Below, in pieces: positions 6,536 through 15,578 of a DNA stretch of 64,000 bases. Under the pieces are notes generated by a model. It searched no databases and had not been told where the DNA came from. It saw only the letters and a list, made by a program, of their open reading frames with translations. Location: contig JACKCV010000002.1 in the NCBI GenBank assembly GCA_020633825.1, positions 1 to 64,000 on the forward strand. The letters run 5' to 3'. The translations under genes were made by a program, and so were the position numbers. Source of the DNA: Fibrobacteria bacterium (GTDB lineage Bacteria > Fibrobacterota > Fibrobacteria > UBA5070). Within the stretch, counting starts at the first letter, position 1. Each line of letters starts with the position of its first letter.

Positions 6536-9196
6536 TCATGGAAGCGGGTTCCACGAGCCGGTTCGCAGCGCCTCCTCCAGGATGGGGAGGGATTCCTTCT
6601 CGCGCTCCACGACCTCGGGGGCTCGATCCCAGCCGGGCCAGGCCTGCCGGGGTGTGGAGAATCGGCAGCTTCGGGTTCCCACCCAGACGGCGATCCCTTC
6701 GGAAGTGGCGGTCTCGCGGCGGGCTGCGGTGGATCGGTCGTCGTCCATGGTCTGGAGCCGGCTCGGATCCGTGAACTGCAGCAGGGTCCAGGGGATGCGA
6801 ACGTGGAGAGTGTCGCCGTGGAGGTCCAGGGCATCCAGGGAGCTGCGGGATGTGGAATCCCCATGCACCCGGAGGCGGCCGATCTCGAACACGTCGTCCT
6901 CCCCCCGATTGTTCTTCCAGCGCACCAGATCCCAGGGACCACCCGTGGTGGCGACGGAACGGTACAGCTGGTCGGGTGCGGAGGCGCCATGCCAGATTCC
7001 GAACAGGTCGTAGGCGCGGGTCACCGCCAGCAGCGCTTCGTCCCCCACCCATTGCAGCACGAATTCCGCTCCCAGGCCCATCTCGGTCCCGCTGGGAGCA
7101 AGCCGCTCGCCTGCGGAGTCGCTGTAGGTGTCCAGGCCGATCTCCACGGTGTCCCCGGGGTTCCATGCCGAACCCAACACCACTTGGAGATGGAAGAACG
7201 CGTGGTCGGGAGCGGTCGCGATGCGGATCCCGCAGGGTGAGACATGGGATCGGGCGGCGGAGAAATCGGGCGGCGGGACGTCGAAGGCGACCAGGCCGAA
7301 ATTCTGTTCCGGATTGGTGAGGTCGTGCCAGAGGGGGCGGCGCACGGCCGGGCTCGAGATGGGTTCGGTGATCCAGGCGTTCTTGAACCATTCGTCGATC
7401 CAGCTGAAGACGAATCCCCCCGCGCTTCCGGAGGCGTGGATGTTCTCCAGTTGGCGGACATCGTATCGGCCTTGGGTGGCCTCGTCGTGTCCACCGTGGT
7501 GCATGCCGCTGTGCGCCTGGTGGGCGTTGCCCCAGCTGGAAGGAACTCCGAATTCCGCCACCACCAGGGGGACCCGGTCGTAGTGGGCGTTGAGGGAGCG
7601 CAGGTATCCCAGGTAGCTGTTGGGTCCCGAGGAATCGGAGGCCGATCGGTATTCCGGTTGCACGCTCATGAAATCCGGGTAGTAGGGGTAGGCGTGGTAG
7701 CTGGCGAAGTACCCTCCGGGAGCCGCGGACATGTCGAGATCTCCCAGATCCAGACTCGACTGGTCCTCCTGGCTGGGAGCGACCTCGGTCGGATGGGCCA
7801 GCGGGTCCAGCGTGGGCCAGCTCGAAACGGAGACGGGGCGTTCCGATCCGTAATGGCCGCGCTCGTAGCGCACCAGGACATCCAGCGCTTCGGTGAACCA
7901 GATTTCGGAGGGGCTACCCTGGGCCAGGGAGACCGCCTCCCCGGCATAGGACGACCTGGCGGGATTGTCCTCGTCGGTGATGGTGATCTGGTCGGGATAG
8001 ACCTCGCGCCCCATGATCCACCCCATGAGCCAGGGGGAGACATTGGTCTTGAAGCTTCCATAGGCCCGCCCGAACCGCACCGGAATCTCCCGGTTGCCGT
8101 GGAGGCCGTCGACGGCCTCGCGGATGGCCTCGTGGAAAGGCGTCGAGGAGGCGTACAGGTCGTCGGGAATCTCCTCGTCGAGCCAGATGCCTTGGAAGAG
8201 ATAGAGGGGATGTTCCCAGTGGGTGTTGTTGTAGGCGGCCAATTCCTCGTAGAAGTGGGGAAAGTGGAGCGTGTAGGTGCGGATGCAGTCGAATCCCGCG
8301 CGTCCGATCCGCTCCAGCCAGGAGCGGATCTGCTCCCGAGAAGCCGCCAATTCTCCGGGCTGGGTGCCGGGAACCGCGATGCCCAGGTTCACACCTCTCA
8401 GGAAGATCCTTTCGAGGTCGCCTTGGGGGGTGCGTCGACCCAGGTACTTGCCCGCGGTCGCGAACGGGACGGGCCGAAGCGGGGCCACGGCGAGATCCAC
8501 GCGGACGGATTCGGTCGGGATGCGTCCGATCCGCAACGGTTCCCAGCCGGATTTCTCGATGGAGGCGGTCCAGGTCACTCCCGCGTCCCAAAGGGAACGG
8601 GAGGCCTCCATGTCCGTCGTCACGTGCCGGGGAACGGGTGGGGGAGAGGCCGAGCTGCCATTGCCCGTCTTGAACAGGCGCGTCACCGACGTCGTCCGGG
8701 AATCGGTGGTGCGCAGGAAATACACTCCGGGAGGTGCCGGACGTCGCGAACGGTCGGCGCCGTCCCAGGCGATTTCCCCTCCGTCCGAGCGCGTCGCACG
8801 GGATGTCCCCGATCGCAGGGATCGCCCTCTCAGGTCCGAGATTTCCCAATCCAAGAGGCCTTCCGAAGTGCTCCAGGGAATCCGGACGGCGTCTTCCAGG
8901 ATCATCGATCGGGGAACGACGAGACCGGGGCGGGATCTGGGAGCGGTGCGCACCAACTCGTCGGGCAACCGGTAGGCTCCGTCCGTTCCCGAGATCACCA
9001 CCAGTTGCACCGAGGGATCCTGGTCCATGGTCCAGCGGATGGGGAAACCCGACAGGCCCTGGCCCGAGAGATCATGCACCCGACCTTCCAGGGCGGGCGC
9101 CGCGGTGGTCGCCAGGAGCATCATGGCCCCGGTCCAGGCCCCGAGGCGAAACCGGAGAGCGATGGGAATGGAACGGACATCGAGAATGTTTCCCAT
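6536..9196 (-). CDS. Large secreted glycoside-hydrolase-like protein
   Basis: This is a protein of about 886 residues with an N-terminal signal sequence (hydrophobic stretch ending TTAAPALEG). It is followed by an SLR-type module (DLRGRSLRSG ... PPGVYFLRT) resembling T9SS/FlgD-like sandwich domains. A TIM-barrel-like core begins near IFLRGVNLGIAVPG, and a candidate nucleophile lies in LVVAEFGVPSSWG. The C-terminal 200 residues contain a GDTVEIGLDTYSD stretch like CBM9/DOMON-type sandwiches. This suggests extracellular polysaccharide processing, but I cannot assign a GH family. The ATG at 9196 was chosen; a GTG at 9211 is an alternative. A 73-bp gap separates it from the chemoreceptor. Confidence 0.65.
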   Translation of the reverse strand: MGNILDVRSIPIALRFRLGAWTGAMMLLATTAAPALEGRVHDLSGQGLSGFPIRWTMDQDPSVQLVVISGTDGAYRLPDELVRTAPRSRPGLVVPRSMILEDAVRIPWSTSEGLLDWEISDLRGRSLRSGTSRATRSDGGEIAWDGADRSRRPAPPGVYFLRTTDSRTTSVTRLFKTGNGSSASPPPVPRHVTTDMEASRSLWDAGVTWTASIEKSGWEPLRIGRIPTESVRVDLAVAPLRPVPFATAGKYLGRRTPQGDLERIFLRGVNLGIAVPGTQPGELAASREQIRSWLERIGRAGFDCIRTYTLHFPHFYEELAAYNNTHWEHPLYLFQGIWLDEEIPDDLYASSTPFHEAIREAVDGLHGNREIPVRFGRAYGSFKTNVSPWLMGWIMGREVYPDQITITDEDNPARSSYAGEAVSLAQGSPSEIWFTEALDVLVRYERGHYGSERPVSVSSWPTLDPLAHPTEVAPSQEDQSSLDLGDLDMSAAPGGYFASYHAYPYYPDFMSVQPEYRSASDSSGPNSYLGYLRSLNAHYDRVPLVVAEFGVPSSWGNAHQAHSGMHHGGHDEATQGRYDVRQLENIHASGSAGGFVFSWIDEWFKNAWITEPISSPAVRRPLWHDLTNPEQNFGLVAFDVPPPDFSAARSHVSPCGIRIATAPDHAFFHLQVVLGSAWNPGDTVEIGLDTYSDSAGERLAPSGTEMGLGAEFVLQWVGDEALLAVTRAYDLFGIWHGASAPDQLYRSVATTGGPWDLVRWKNNRGEDDVFEIGRLRVHGDSTSRSSLDALDLHGDTLHVRIPWTLLQFTDPSRLQTMDDDRSTAARRETATSEGIAVWVGTRSCRFSTPRQAWPGWDRAPEVVEREKESLPILEEALRTGSWNPLP

Positions 9197-9238
9197 CCCA
9201 CAGGATACCACTTCCCTCTTCGGCAGCGGGGGGGAGTG

Positions 9239-9267
9239 GTGACAGGATGCTCCAGGCTTTCTAATAT
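9239..9267 (+). promoter_or_regulatory. Promoter of the rpsF operon
   Basis: GTGACA (9239-9244), a 17-bp spacer and TAATAT (9262-9267). Predicted start is about 9274, giving a 5' UTR of roughly 85 nt before rpsF. Confidence 0.55.
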
Positions 9268-9320
9268 TCCGTCTCTCCGTGTCCGGGAAGTGCCGGCCAT
9301 GGATCCAACATCACCCTGCT

Positions 9321-9334
9321 CCGGCATGTGCCGG
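9321..9334 (+). promoter_or_regulatory. Hairpin in the rpsF 5' UTR
   Basis: CCGGC ATGT GCCGG forms a perfect 5-bp stem 24 nt before the rpsF start and just before its SD. In many bacteria rpsF leaders carry a CCG-containing structure bound by S6:S18 for feedback control. The position fits, but I cannot show that the motif matches. Confidence 0.3.
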
Positions 9335-9358
9335 GGCCCAGTCCAGAGGGAGGCCACT

Positions 9359-9715
9359 TTGGCCAGGTTGTACGAGACCGTCGTCCTCGTCGACGCGAAT
9401 CAGGAAGACGCCGCCATCGAGGCGAGCGTGCAGAAGTTCCAGGACATGCTGGCCGGCAACGGCGAGATCGTTCGTGTGGACCGCTGGGGCAAGCGCAAGA
9501 TCGCCTACGAAATCGATGGCAAGTCGCACGCCGACTACACCGTCTACTACTACCACCTCGCCAACGGCAAGTTCGTGACCGAGTTCGAGCGCCAGCTGCG
9601 CCTCGACGAATCGATCATCCGCTTCCTGACCGTTGTCGACAATCCGATCGGGCTTCCCCCGCTCGACGCGCCGGAAATCGAACTGCCGGCCGAAAACTCC
9701 GAGAAGGAGGACTGA
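9359..9715 (+). CDS. rpsF: 30S ribosomal protein S6
   Basis: S6 is a small-subunit protein that binds 16S rRNA together with S18. The 118-residue protein begins ARLYETVVLVDANQ after the start, as the family does, and has the RWGKRKIAYEIDG core and an acidic C-terminal tail (ENSEKED). The start is taken as TTG at 9359 because AGAGGGAGG lies 5 bp upstream and the conserved YETV is then at residue 5. An ATG at 9299 would add 20 non-family residues. First gene of rpsF-rpsR-rplI-dapB, with a 2-bp gap to rpsR. Confidence 0.93.
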   Translation: MARLYETVVLVDANQEDAAIEASVQKFQDMLAGNGEIVRVDRWGKRKIAYEIDGKSHADYTVYYYHLANGKFVTEFERQLRLDESIIRFLTVVDNPIGLPPLDAPEIELPAENSEKED

Positions 9716-9717
9716 TC

Positions 9718-9948
9718 ATGGCTCCTCGTCGCAAGCGCAAGAAGAGCTGCTTCTTCACCGAAAACAAGATCGCCCACATCGACTACAAGGACGAGAAGCT
9801 CCTGCGCCGTTTCGTCAACGAGCGTGGCAAGATCGTTCCCCGTCGCATGTCGGGCACCTCCGCCGAGTACCAGCGCGAGCTGGCCCAGGCGATCAAGCGT
9901 GCACGCATCATCGGCCTCCTGCCCTTCGTGGCAGAGACCATGCGCTAA
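9718..9948 (+). CDS. rpsR: 30S ribosomal protein S18
   Basis: This 76-residue S18 has the conserved core (DYKDEKLLRRFVNERGKI, RRMSGTSAEYQRELAQAIKR) that dimerises with S6 on 16S rRNA. The N-terminal region has one Cys (KSCFF) instead of the zinc-binding Cys set found in some S18 proteins. The SD AAGGAGG overlaps the end of rpsF, and the gap is 2 bp, so translation is probably coupled. Confidence 0.95.
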   Translation: MAPRRKRKKSCFFTENKIAHIDYKDEKLLRRFVNERGKIVPRRMSGTSAEYQRELAQAIKRARIIGLLPFVAETMR

Positions 9949-9964
9949 GGGAGGCGAAGGAATC

Positions 9965-10414
9965 ATGAACGTCATCCTGAAATCAACCATCAAGGGTCTG
10001 GGCAAGGCATTCGAAGTGGTGAAGGTCCGTGACGGCTACGGCCGCAACTGGCTTCTGCCGCAGGGCCTGGCCGTGATCGCGACCACCGGCAACCTCAAGA
10101 GCCTGGAGACCGAGAAGCGTCGCCAGGCCAAGCGCGACGCCGACCGCAAGTCCGAAGCCGAGACGCTGGCCACCAAGCTGGGAAGCATGTCCCTCACCGT
10201 GAGCGTCCGCGTCCACGACGGCGACAAGCTCTACGGCACCGTCGGGGCGCCCGAAGTGCAGGCCAAGCTGGCCGAAGCCGGTGTCCAGATCGACAAGACC
10301 GCCATCCTCCTCGACGAGCCGATCAACGCTCTGGGCGTGTTCCACGTCCCGGTCAAGTTGCATCCCGAAGTCGAGGCCAAGGTCAAGGTCTGGGTCGTCA
10401 AGCAGGCCGGCTGA
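9965..10414 (+). CDS. rplI: 50S ribosomal protein L9
   Basis: This 149-residue L9, the usual length, has the N-terminal rRNA-binding domain (KGLGKAFEVVKVRDGYGRNW), the long connecting helix rich in Lys/Arg/Glu (about 45-75), and the C-terminal domain. GGAGGCGAAGG precedes the ATG. Its stop codon overlaps the dapB start by one base, placing dapB in the same operon. Confidence 0.95.
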   Translation: MNVILKSTIKGLGKAFEVVKVRDGYGRNWLLPQGLAVIATTGNLKSLETEKRRQAKRDADRKSEAETLATKLGSMSLTVSVRVHDGDKLYGTVGAPEVQAKLAEAGVQIDKTAILLDEPINALGVFHVPVKLHPEVEAKVKVWVVKQAG

Positions 10415-11205
10415 TGCCGGGGCTGGTCATCGTCGGAGCGCTCGGCCGAATGGGTCGCGCGCTCCAGGAAGCCGGGCTTTCCGCGGGGTTCCCCGTCGAA
10501 GGTCTGGTCGACCGGCCGGAGAATGCAGGCACGCCGTCCCCCGTGGACGGCGTTGCCGTTTCCTGTCTGTCCGATTGGCGGGAATGCATCGGTGCCGGGC
10601 GCGTGGTCATCGATTTCTCCTCCCCGGCCTCGACTCTCGCCCTGTGCCGCGAGGCGGAGCGCCATCGCATGGCCCTGGTCATCGGGACCACGGGAATGGG
10701 GGCCGAGGGGGATCAGGCGGTGGCCGAGGCCGCGCGGCATGTCCCCGTGGTGTTCGCCGCCAACTACAGCGTCGGGGTGAACCTGCTGCTGGAACTGGTG
10801 CAGAAGGCCGCTTCGGTGCTCGATGCCCGCCAGTTCGACGCCGAGATCGTGGAGGCCCACCACAAGCACAAGGTCGATGCCCCCTCCGGGACCGCCTTGA
10901 TGCTCGCCAAGTCCTTGGCGGCGGGGCGCGACGTGTTCCTGGGCGACGTGGCCTGCTACGGTCGCGAGGGAATCACCGGTGCCAGGCCCCAAGGGCAGAT
11001 CGGCATCCACGCGGTGCGTGGCGGGGATGTCGTGGGAGATCACACCGTGAGTTTCCTCGGAGAAGGGGAACGCATCGGTTTGTCCCACATGGCCACTTCG
11101 AGAAGAACGTTCGCCGAAGGTGCGGTGCGCGCCGCGGGGTGGGTGGCCGGGCGTCGTCCGGGTGTCTACACGATGCGTCACGTCCTCGGGTTCGATCCCA
11201 CCTGA
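10414..11205 (+). CDS. dapB: 4-hydroxy-tetrahydrodipicolinate reductase
   Basis: DapB reduces HTPA with NAD(P)H in the diaminopimelate/lysine pathway, supplying cell-wall precursor. The 263 residues carry the nucleotide-binding VIVGALGRMGR (first glycine of the usual GxxGxMG present) and the catalytic EAHHKHKVDAPSGTA motif with the paired His and Lys. It starts on the last base of the rplI stop codon. Other lysine-pathway genes are absent from the window. A 140-bp gap without obvious terminator follows. Confidence 0.95.
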   Translation: MPGLVIVGALGRMGRALQEAGLSAGFPVEGLVDRPENAGTPSPVDGVAVSCLSDWRECIGAGRVVIDFSSPASTLALCREAERHRMALVIGTTGMGAEGDQAVAEAARHVPVVFAANYSVGVNLLLELVQKAASVLDARQFDAEIVEAHHKHKVDAPSGTALMLAKSLAAGRDVFLGDVACYGREGITGARPQGQIGIHAVRGGDVVGDHTVSFLGEGERIGLSHMATSRRTFAEGAVRAAGWVAGRRPGVYTMRHVLGFDPT

Positions 11206-11345
11206 GATCGGTTCCTTCCGGTCCCGGGCTCGCGCGCTCCGTCGCTCCTCCTTCCCGGGGAGTCGCGGGGCGTTTCCCGTTTCTGGTCGTCGAGACCCCC
11301 AAGCCGCCCGGGTCCGACGGGTGTTTCGTACATTCGAGGGATTCC

Positions 11346-12800
11346 ATGTCCAGAACGATCCTCATCCCTGTTCTTCTCCTGGCATCGCTCCTGGCTCCTT
11401 CGAGGGCCCAGCCGGGGCCCGAACTGCCACCCGCACCGGCTGTGGATTCGACCTCTCCCGTCGTCCCATCGGCCCCGGAGGAGGCTTCCTCCGCACCGGC
11501 GGAGCTCGTGAACTCGGCGGATTCCTCCGTCGCGCCCTCGACCTCCCCCGTTCCGGAAGCCGCAGCCCCGGACTCCGCCGCGGTCGCCCCAGCCCCCTCC
11601 GATGCGACCGACACCCCGCCCGACACGCTCGCCTCGGGTGCCGGTATTTCCGAACCCTCCACCGTCCCCTCGAGCGGCCTTGATTCCGTCGCCGCTCCAC
11701 GGGTTCCGTCCCCTGGGGTCTCGCCGGACAGCTTGCTGGAACAACAGCGGAGGCAGGCGGACTTGAGCCGTCGTCGACCCACGGGATCGTTCATGGGGAA
11801 ACATCCTCCTTCGCGGCCGATCCTGGCTCCTCCCGTCGTCAAGGCCGCTCCGATCGACAGCACTCCCGCGGTCTGGGAGGACGAACGAGGGGCCGGGAGG
11901 CGACTCAAGAGCGATCCCAAGGCCCACCGATTGTACCGCTCTCCGCGCAAGGCCTTCTTCTATTCCCTGGTCCTGCCGGGAGCCGGGCAAGCCTGGTGCG
12001 GAGCCTGGGTGAGAGCCGGGGTGTTCGCGGCGGCGGAAGTCGGACTCGCCTACGGATGGTACGACATCTCCATCCGCCAGGCTCGCGAAGCGTCCCGGGA
12101 CGCCCAGCGGTTCGCGGATGAAAACTGGAGCGCGGCGCGCTACGAAAATGCCCGCAAGCGGTACTTCGATTCCACCGATCAACCGGACCGCCTCTCCCGG
12201 ACCATGCCCTATCGCGATCGCTATTGCGAGGCTCTCTACGCCTTCGAGGACAACGTGCAGCGCGATGCGTGCCGGGAGCGTCCCGACACCTCCGGGCAAT
12301 ACCAGGGGCATCTCGCGCTCCTGGCCGATTCCGGCCTGTCGGTCACGCAGGTGCGGGCGCAGCGGCAGGATCGTTTGAAGGATCCGGTGCTGTTCTACGA
12401 GCGGATCGGGCGGGATGCCGAGTTCGTTCCGGGCTGGCGCGACGCCACTTCGGACACCGTGACCTTGGCGGGATTGCTGACCTACGAGGACTTCTCCACC
12501 GACAACGACCCGTCCACGATCCCCGCGTCCGCACCTTGGGGGGTGAGCCAGATGAGGGCCCAGTACCTGTCCATGCGGCGGGACGCGGATGATCTCGCGG
12601 CCACCCAGGGGTGGTTCCTCGGGGGCCTGGTCCTCAACCACCTGGCCTCGGCGCTCGACGCCGCCCTCACCGCGCAACGCCACAACCGCAAACTCTACGA
12701 CGAGGAGAAGACCACGTGGTGGGACGGCCTGCATTTCCAAGGGGGACTGGCATGGAGCGACGGTCCCGCCACGCGCGCCGACGCCTTCCTGGAATTCTGA
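11346..12800 (+). CDS. DUF5683-like envelope protein, first paralog
   Basis: A 484-residue protein with a signal peptide (MSRTILIPVLLLASLLAPSR), then a long low-complexity Ala/Pro/Ser region (about 20-140). A hydrophobic domain around SLVLPGAGQ (207-215) follows, which is characteristic of DUF5683-type proteins, then a charged helical region and a second hydrophobic helix near GWFLGGLVLNHLASAL. It is probably periplasmic or membrane-associated; function unknown. GAGGG precedes the ATG. Its TGA overlaps the ATG of the next gene, a paralog with the same layout. Confidence 0.7.
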   Translation: MSRTILIPVLLLASLLAPSRAQPGPELPPAPAVDSTSPVVPSAPEEASSAPAELVNSADSSVAPSTSPVPEAAAPDSAAVAPAPSDATDTPPDTLASGAGISEPSTVPSSGLDSVAAPRVPSPGVSPDSLLEQQRRQADLSRRRPTGSFMGKHPPSRPILAPPVVKAAPIDSTPAVWEDERGAGRRLKSDPKAHRLYRSPRKAFFYSLVLPGAGQAWCGAWVRAGVFAAAEVGLAYGWYDISIRQAREASRDAQRFADENWSAARYENARKRYFDSTDQPDRLSRTMPYRDRYCEALYAFEDNVQRDACRERPDTSGQYQGHLALLADSGLSVTQVRAQRQDRLKDPVLFYERIGRDAEFVPGWRDATSDTVTLAGLLTYEDFSTDNDPSTIPASAPWGVSQMRAQYLSMRRDADDLAATQGWFLGGLVLNHLASALDAALTAQRHNRKLYDEEKTTWWDGLHFQGGLAWSDGPATRADAFLEF

Positions 12801-13873
12801 TGGGAAGGATGCGCCCCACCCCGATCCTGGCCTGCGTGCTGTCGGTTTTTGTCGCCACGGCCTCCTCGCAGGTCCCTGCGGAGCCCGCGCCTCCTTCCGA
12901 CACCCCCGACACCGTCGCCCAGGGTGCGGCCAGGATCGCCGGGGATGCGGATTCGATCGCCTCCACGGATTCCGGAACCTCCATCGCCGTGGATTCCACC
13001 CTTGCCGGCATCGTGGAGGATTCCGCGCAGGCCGTGGGGTCCGCTCCCGCCCCGCAGGATTCCTCGCTCCTCGCGACTGGAGCGGCGTCGGACTCTTCCA
13101 AGCCCGGGGCGGCTTTGGATTCCCTGCCGGTGGCCAAACCCACGCCTCTGGTCCCCACGGTGCGGATCGCACCTCCTCCCACGCTGGTGGCTCCGGTCCT
13201 CTCCCCGCCTTCCGGGACGAGGAGCCGCACCATCGCCATCGGGCTGGATACCGCCGGAGCGGGACGGAATGGTCGCTCCACTTGGGCCGCGGTCGGCCTG
13301 ACCCTCCTCCTGCCGGGATCCGGTCACCGCTATCTGGGGCATCCCCGCCTGGCCGGGGTCTGGATGGGCATGGATCTGGTCACCTGGTCGGTCCTCTACG
13401 GAGCTTGGCGGACCGGGGCCTTGCACCTGGAGGATGCCGCGGAGATCGCCAACCGGCATGCCGCGGCACGGATTTCCTCCGATCCCGATCCGGCGTTCCT
13501 GGAAGTGGTGCGGGATTGGCGTTCGCGCCGTCCGGTTTCCGGTCGGCGGGACAGCTACGACGAGGCCCTCCTGCAGCAAGGATTGGCCCCGGATTCGCGG
13601 TTCCCCGAGGATGCGGAGCACGACTGGGATTGGGGCACGGCGGAGGATCCGGAGAACAACCGGCACATCGCGCAGTTCGAGGATGCTCTCAAGGGTTGGC
13701 GTACCTCCCGGATCGTCCTCAACTACGCAGCGGGCGCATTGTTGCTGTCGCGTGCGGTGGCGATCGCCGACATCCTGCGCATCCAACGCGCGTCGGCCGC
13801 CCGAGCAGGGTTGCAGGCCCATGTGATTCCCCTGCCCGATGGTGGTCGAGCCGTCGTGGCGCTGCGATTCTGA
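12800..13873 (+). CDS. DUF5683-like envelope protein, second paralog
   Basis: This 357-residue protein repeats the layout of its upstream neighbour: signal peptide, Ser/Ala/Pro/Asp-rich low-complexity segment (about 25-125), and a membrane-associated domain opening with TLLLPGSGHRYLG (168-179). A further hydrophobic helix lies near the C-terminus (AAGALLLSRAVAIADI). The start overlaps the preceding stop by one base, so the two are translationally coupled, consistent with tandem duplication. Function unknown; an envelope structural or assembly role is only a guess. Confidence 0.7.
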   Translation: MGRMRPTPILACVLSVFVATASSQVPAEPAPPSDTPDTVAQGAARIAGDADSIASTDSGTSIAVDSTLAGIVEDSAQAVGSAPAPQDSSLLATGAASDSSKPGAALDSLPVAKPTPLVPTVRIAPPPTLVAPVLSPPSGTRSRTIAIGLDTAGAGRNGRSTWAAVGLTLLLPGSGHRYLGHPRLAGVWMGMDLVTWSVLYGAWRTGALHLEDAAEIANRHAAARISSDPDPAFLEVVRDWRSRRPVSGRRDSYDEALLQQGLAPDSRFPEDAEHDWDWGTAEDPENNRHIAQFEDALKGWRTSRIVLNYAAGALLLSRAVAIADILRIQRASAARAGLQAHVIPLPDGGRAVVALRF

Positions 13874-13904
13874 ACTTCATCTCGGCCAGACCTGGGTACC
13901 CAAC

Positions 13905-15578
13905 TTGAAACGTTTCCTTCAGATCCTGCGCGACCTCGACGGCAAGCCCTACGGGCACTTGCGGAAGTTGTCCGGGACCCACGACACCCGCGATTTCATC
14001 CTGGGGGTCGATCACGTCCAGGGGGATCCCCACGGGCCTCCGAGCCGGTTGCACGTGCGGCTGCGCCCGTCGTTCCATCCGGTTCTCGCCCGATGGAGCA
14101 CCGCCGACGAACTCTCCCGGCTCGCCGCCGAGGACCTGTATCTGCGTTTGTTCGCCGCTCGACTTCCCAAGGAGTCGATCACCGCGGGCGATGGCCCCGG
14201 AGGCCGCTTCCGCACCAGCATCCCCGGTCCGGAAATCCGCAAACGATCGGGATGTCGCATCGATTCCCAAGGTCTGATGTTCCGATTCACCTACGCCATC
14301 CCGGCGGAGGGTCGGCGCGTTCTCTCCTCCGGGATCGCCGACGCCCTGGTCGATCGGCTGCCGGCGGTGCTGCTGGACATCCTGGCGGCCGTCACGGAAT
14401 CCGACATCGAGAAATTGGCGGCGCATCTGCAAGAGCGTCGCGTCCTCCGGGAATCGATGGATCGCGCCGGTCTCGTGGCCTTCCTGCCCGAGGGGGCCAT
14501 CGCCGCCCGCGACAAGACCGGACGACCCGTCGCGGGAGCCTCCCCGCTGCACATTCCGGAATCCCTCGCACGGGAATTGGAAACCTCCTCCGGGGTGGTC
14601 CGGGGCTTGGCCATTCCGCGCGGGCTCACCGTGCTGGTGGGAGCCGCATTCCACGGAAAGACCACCCTCCTCGAGTCGCTGCGGCATTGCTCCTTCGATC
14701 TGGGACCGCAGGACGGACTGGCACGGGCCGTCGCCGTGGAAGGCACGGAATTCATCGCCGTCGAGGAGGACCGCGCCGTTTCCCGGTGCGATCTGTCCGC
14801 CTTCTTCCGGGAGCTTCCCGGGGATGTCGACACCCGCCGCTTCCAGGTCGCGGAAGCCTCCGGCTCGACCTCCCAGGCGGCGAACCTCCACGAGTCCCTG
14901 ACCACGGGGGCTCCCTTGCTCCTGATCGACGAAGATGCCTCCGCGGCGAATTTCCTCACCCGCGACCCGCGCATCGCCTCGCTGCTTCCAGGCGGGGAAA
15001 GTGTCGTGCCCCTCACCTCCAGGGTGCGGGAGCTGGTGGATCGCGGGCATTCGTTCGTGGTGGTGGCGGGTGCTTCCGCCGAGTGGTTGGCGGTGGCCGA
15101 TCGGGTGATCGCCCTGCATCACTTCCAGCCGCGGGATGTCACCGAAAAGGCCCACGAGGTGGCTCGATCCGAAGGATTGGAAGCTCCCCGAGCGGCCCCG
15201 GCGACTTGGGACGAGATCCTGTCCGACCAGATCATGGACGGGTGGAACGATGTCGCCCAGGTGCCCCCGGCCCGGGTTCGAGTCGCCGACGGTCTGGTGA
15301 AACTCGGTGGGTTCGCCGAAGCGCGCCTGCCGCGCCGTTTCGCCGATGACGATCGCCTGCGGGCCGCAGCCGTGCTGTTGTGCTCCTGGATGCGCCATTG
15401 CCGCGACCGGGCCCTGACCCCCACCCGGACGGGGCTCCTGGAATTCCAGCGCGGTGCCCACGACGGGCGAGCCTGGGGAATCGATTCGGGACATGATCTG
15501 ACCTGCCCCACCTTGCGGGAAACCTGGGGGATCTGGACTCGATTGGTGCCCGGACGTGGAGGCCCGACCGCTTCGTGA
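13905..15578 (+). CDS. Predicted ATPase of the ABC class (COG3044-type)
   Basis: A soluble protein of about 557 residues. It carries a Walker A motif GAAFHGKT (246-253), the family-specific signature EASGSTSQAAN in place of LSGGQ, and a Walker B LLLIDEDASAANFL. These match the stand-alone ABC-class ATPase family (Pfam ABC_ATPase), which has no membrane component. The biological role is not established in the family. The start is uncertain: TTG at 13905 lies just before the conserved LKRFLQILRDLDGK, whereas an ATG at 13839 would overlap the previous gene by 35 bp. Neither has a good SD. It is followed directly by a lipoprotein-like gene with a 4-bp overlap. Confidence 0.8.
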   Translation: MKRFLQILRDLDGKPYGHLRKLSGTHDTRDFILGVDHVQGDPHGPPSRLHVRLRPSFHPVLARWSTADELSRLAAEDLYLRLFAARLPKESITAGDGPGGRFRTSIPGPEIRKRSGCRIDSQGLMFRFTYAIPAEGRRVLSSGIADALVDRLPAVLLDILAAVTESDIEKLAAHLQERRVLRESMDRAGLVAFLPEGAIAARDKTGRPVAGASPLHIPESLARELETSSGVVRGLAIPRGLTVLVGAAFHGKTTLLESLRHCSFDLGPQDGLARAVAVEGTEFIAVEEDRAVSRCDLSAFFRELPGDVDTRRFQVAEASGSTSQAANLHESLTTGAPLLLIDEDASAANFLTRDPRIASLLPGGESVVPLTSRVRELVDRGHSFVVVAGASAEWLAVADRVIALHHFQPRDVTEKAHEVARSEGLEAPRAAPATWDEILSDQIMDGWNDVAQVPPARVRVADGLVKLGGFAEARLPRRFADDDRLRAAAVLLCSWMRHCRDRALTPTRTGLLEFQRGAHDGRAWGIDSGHDLTCPTLRETWGIWTRLVPGRGGPTAS

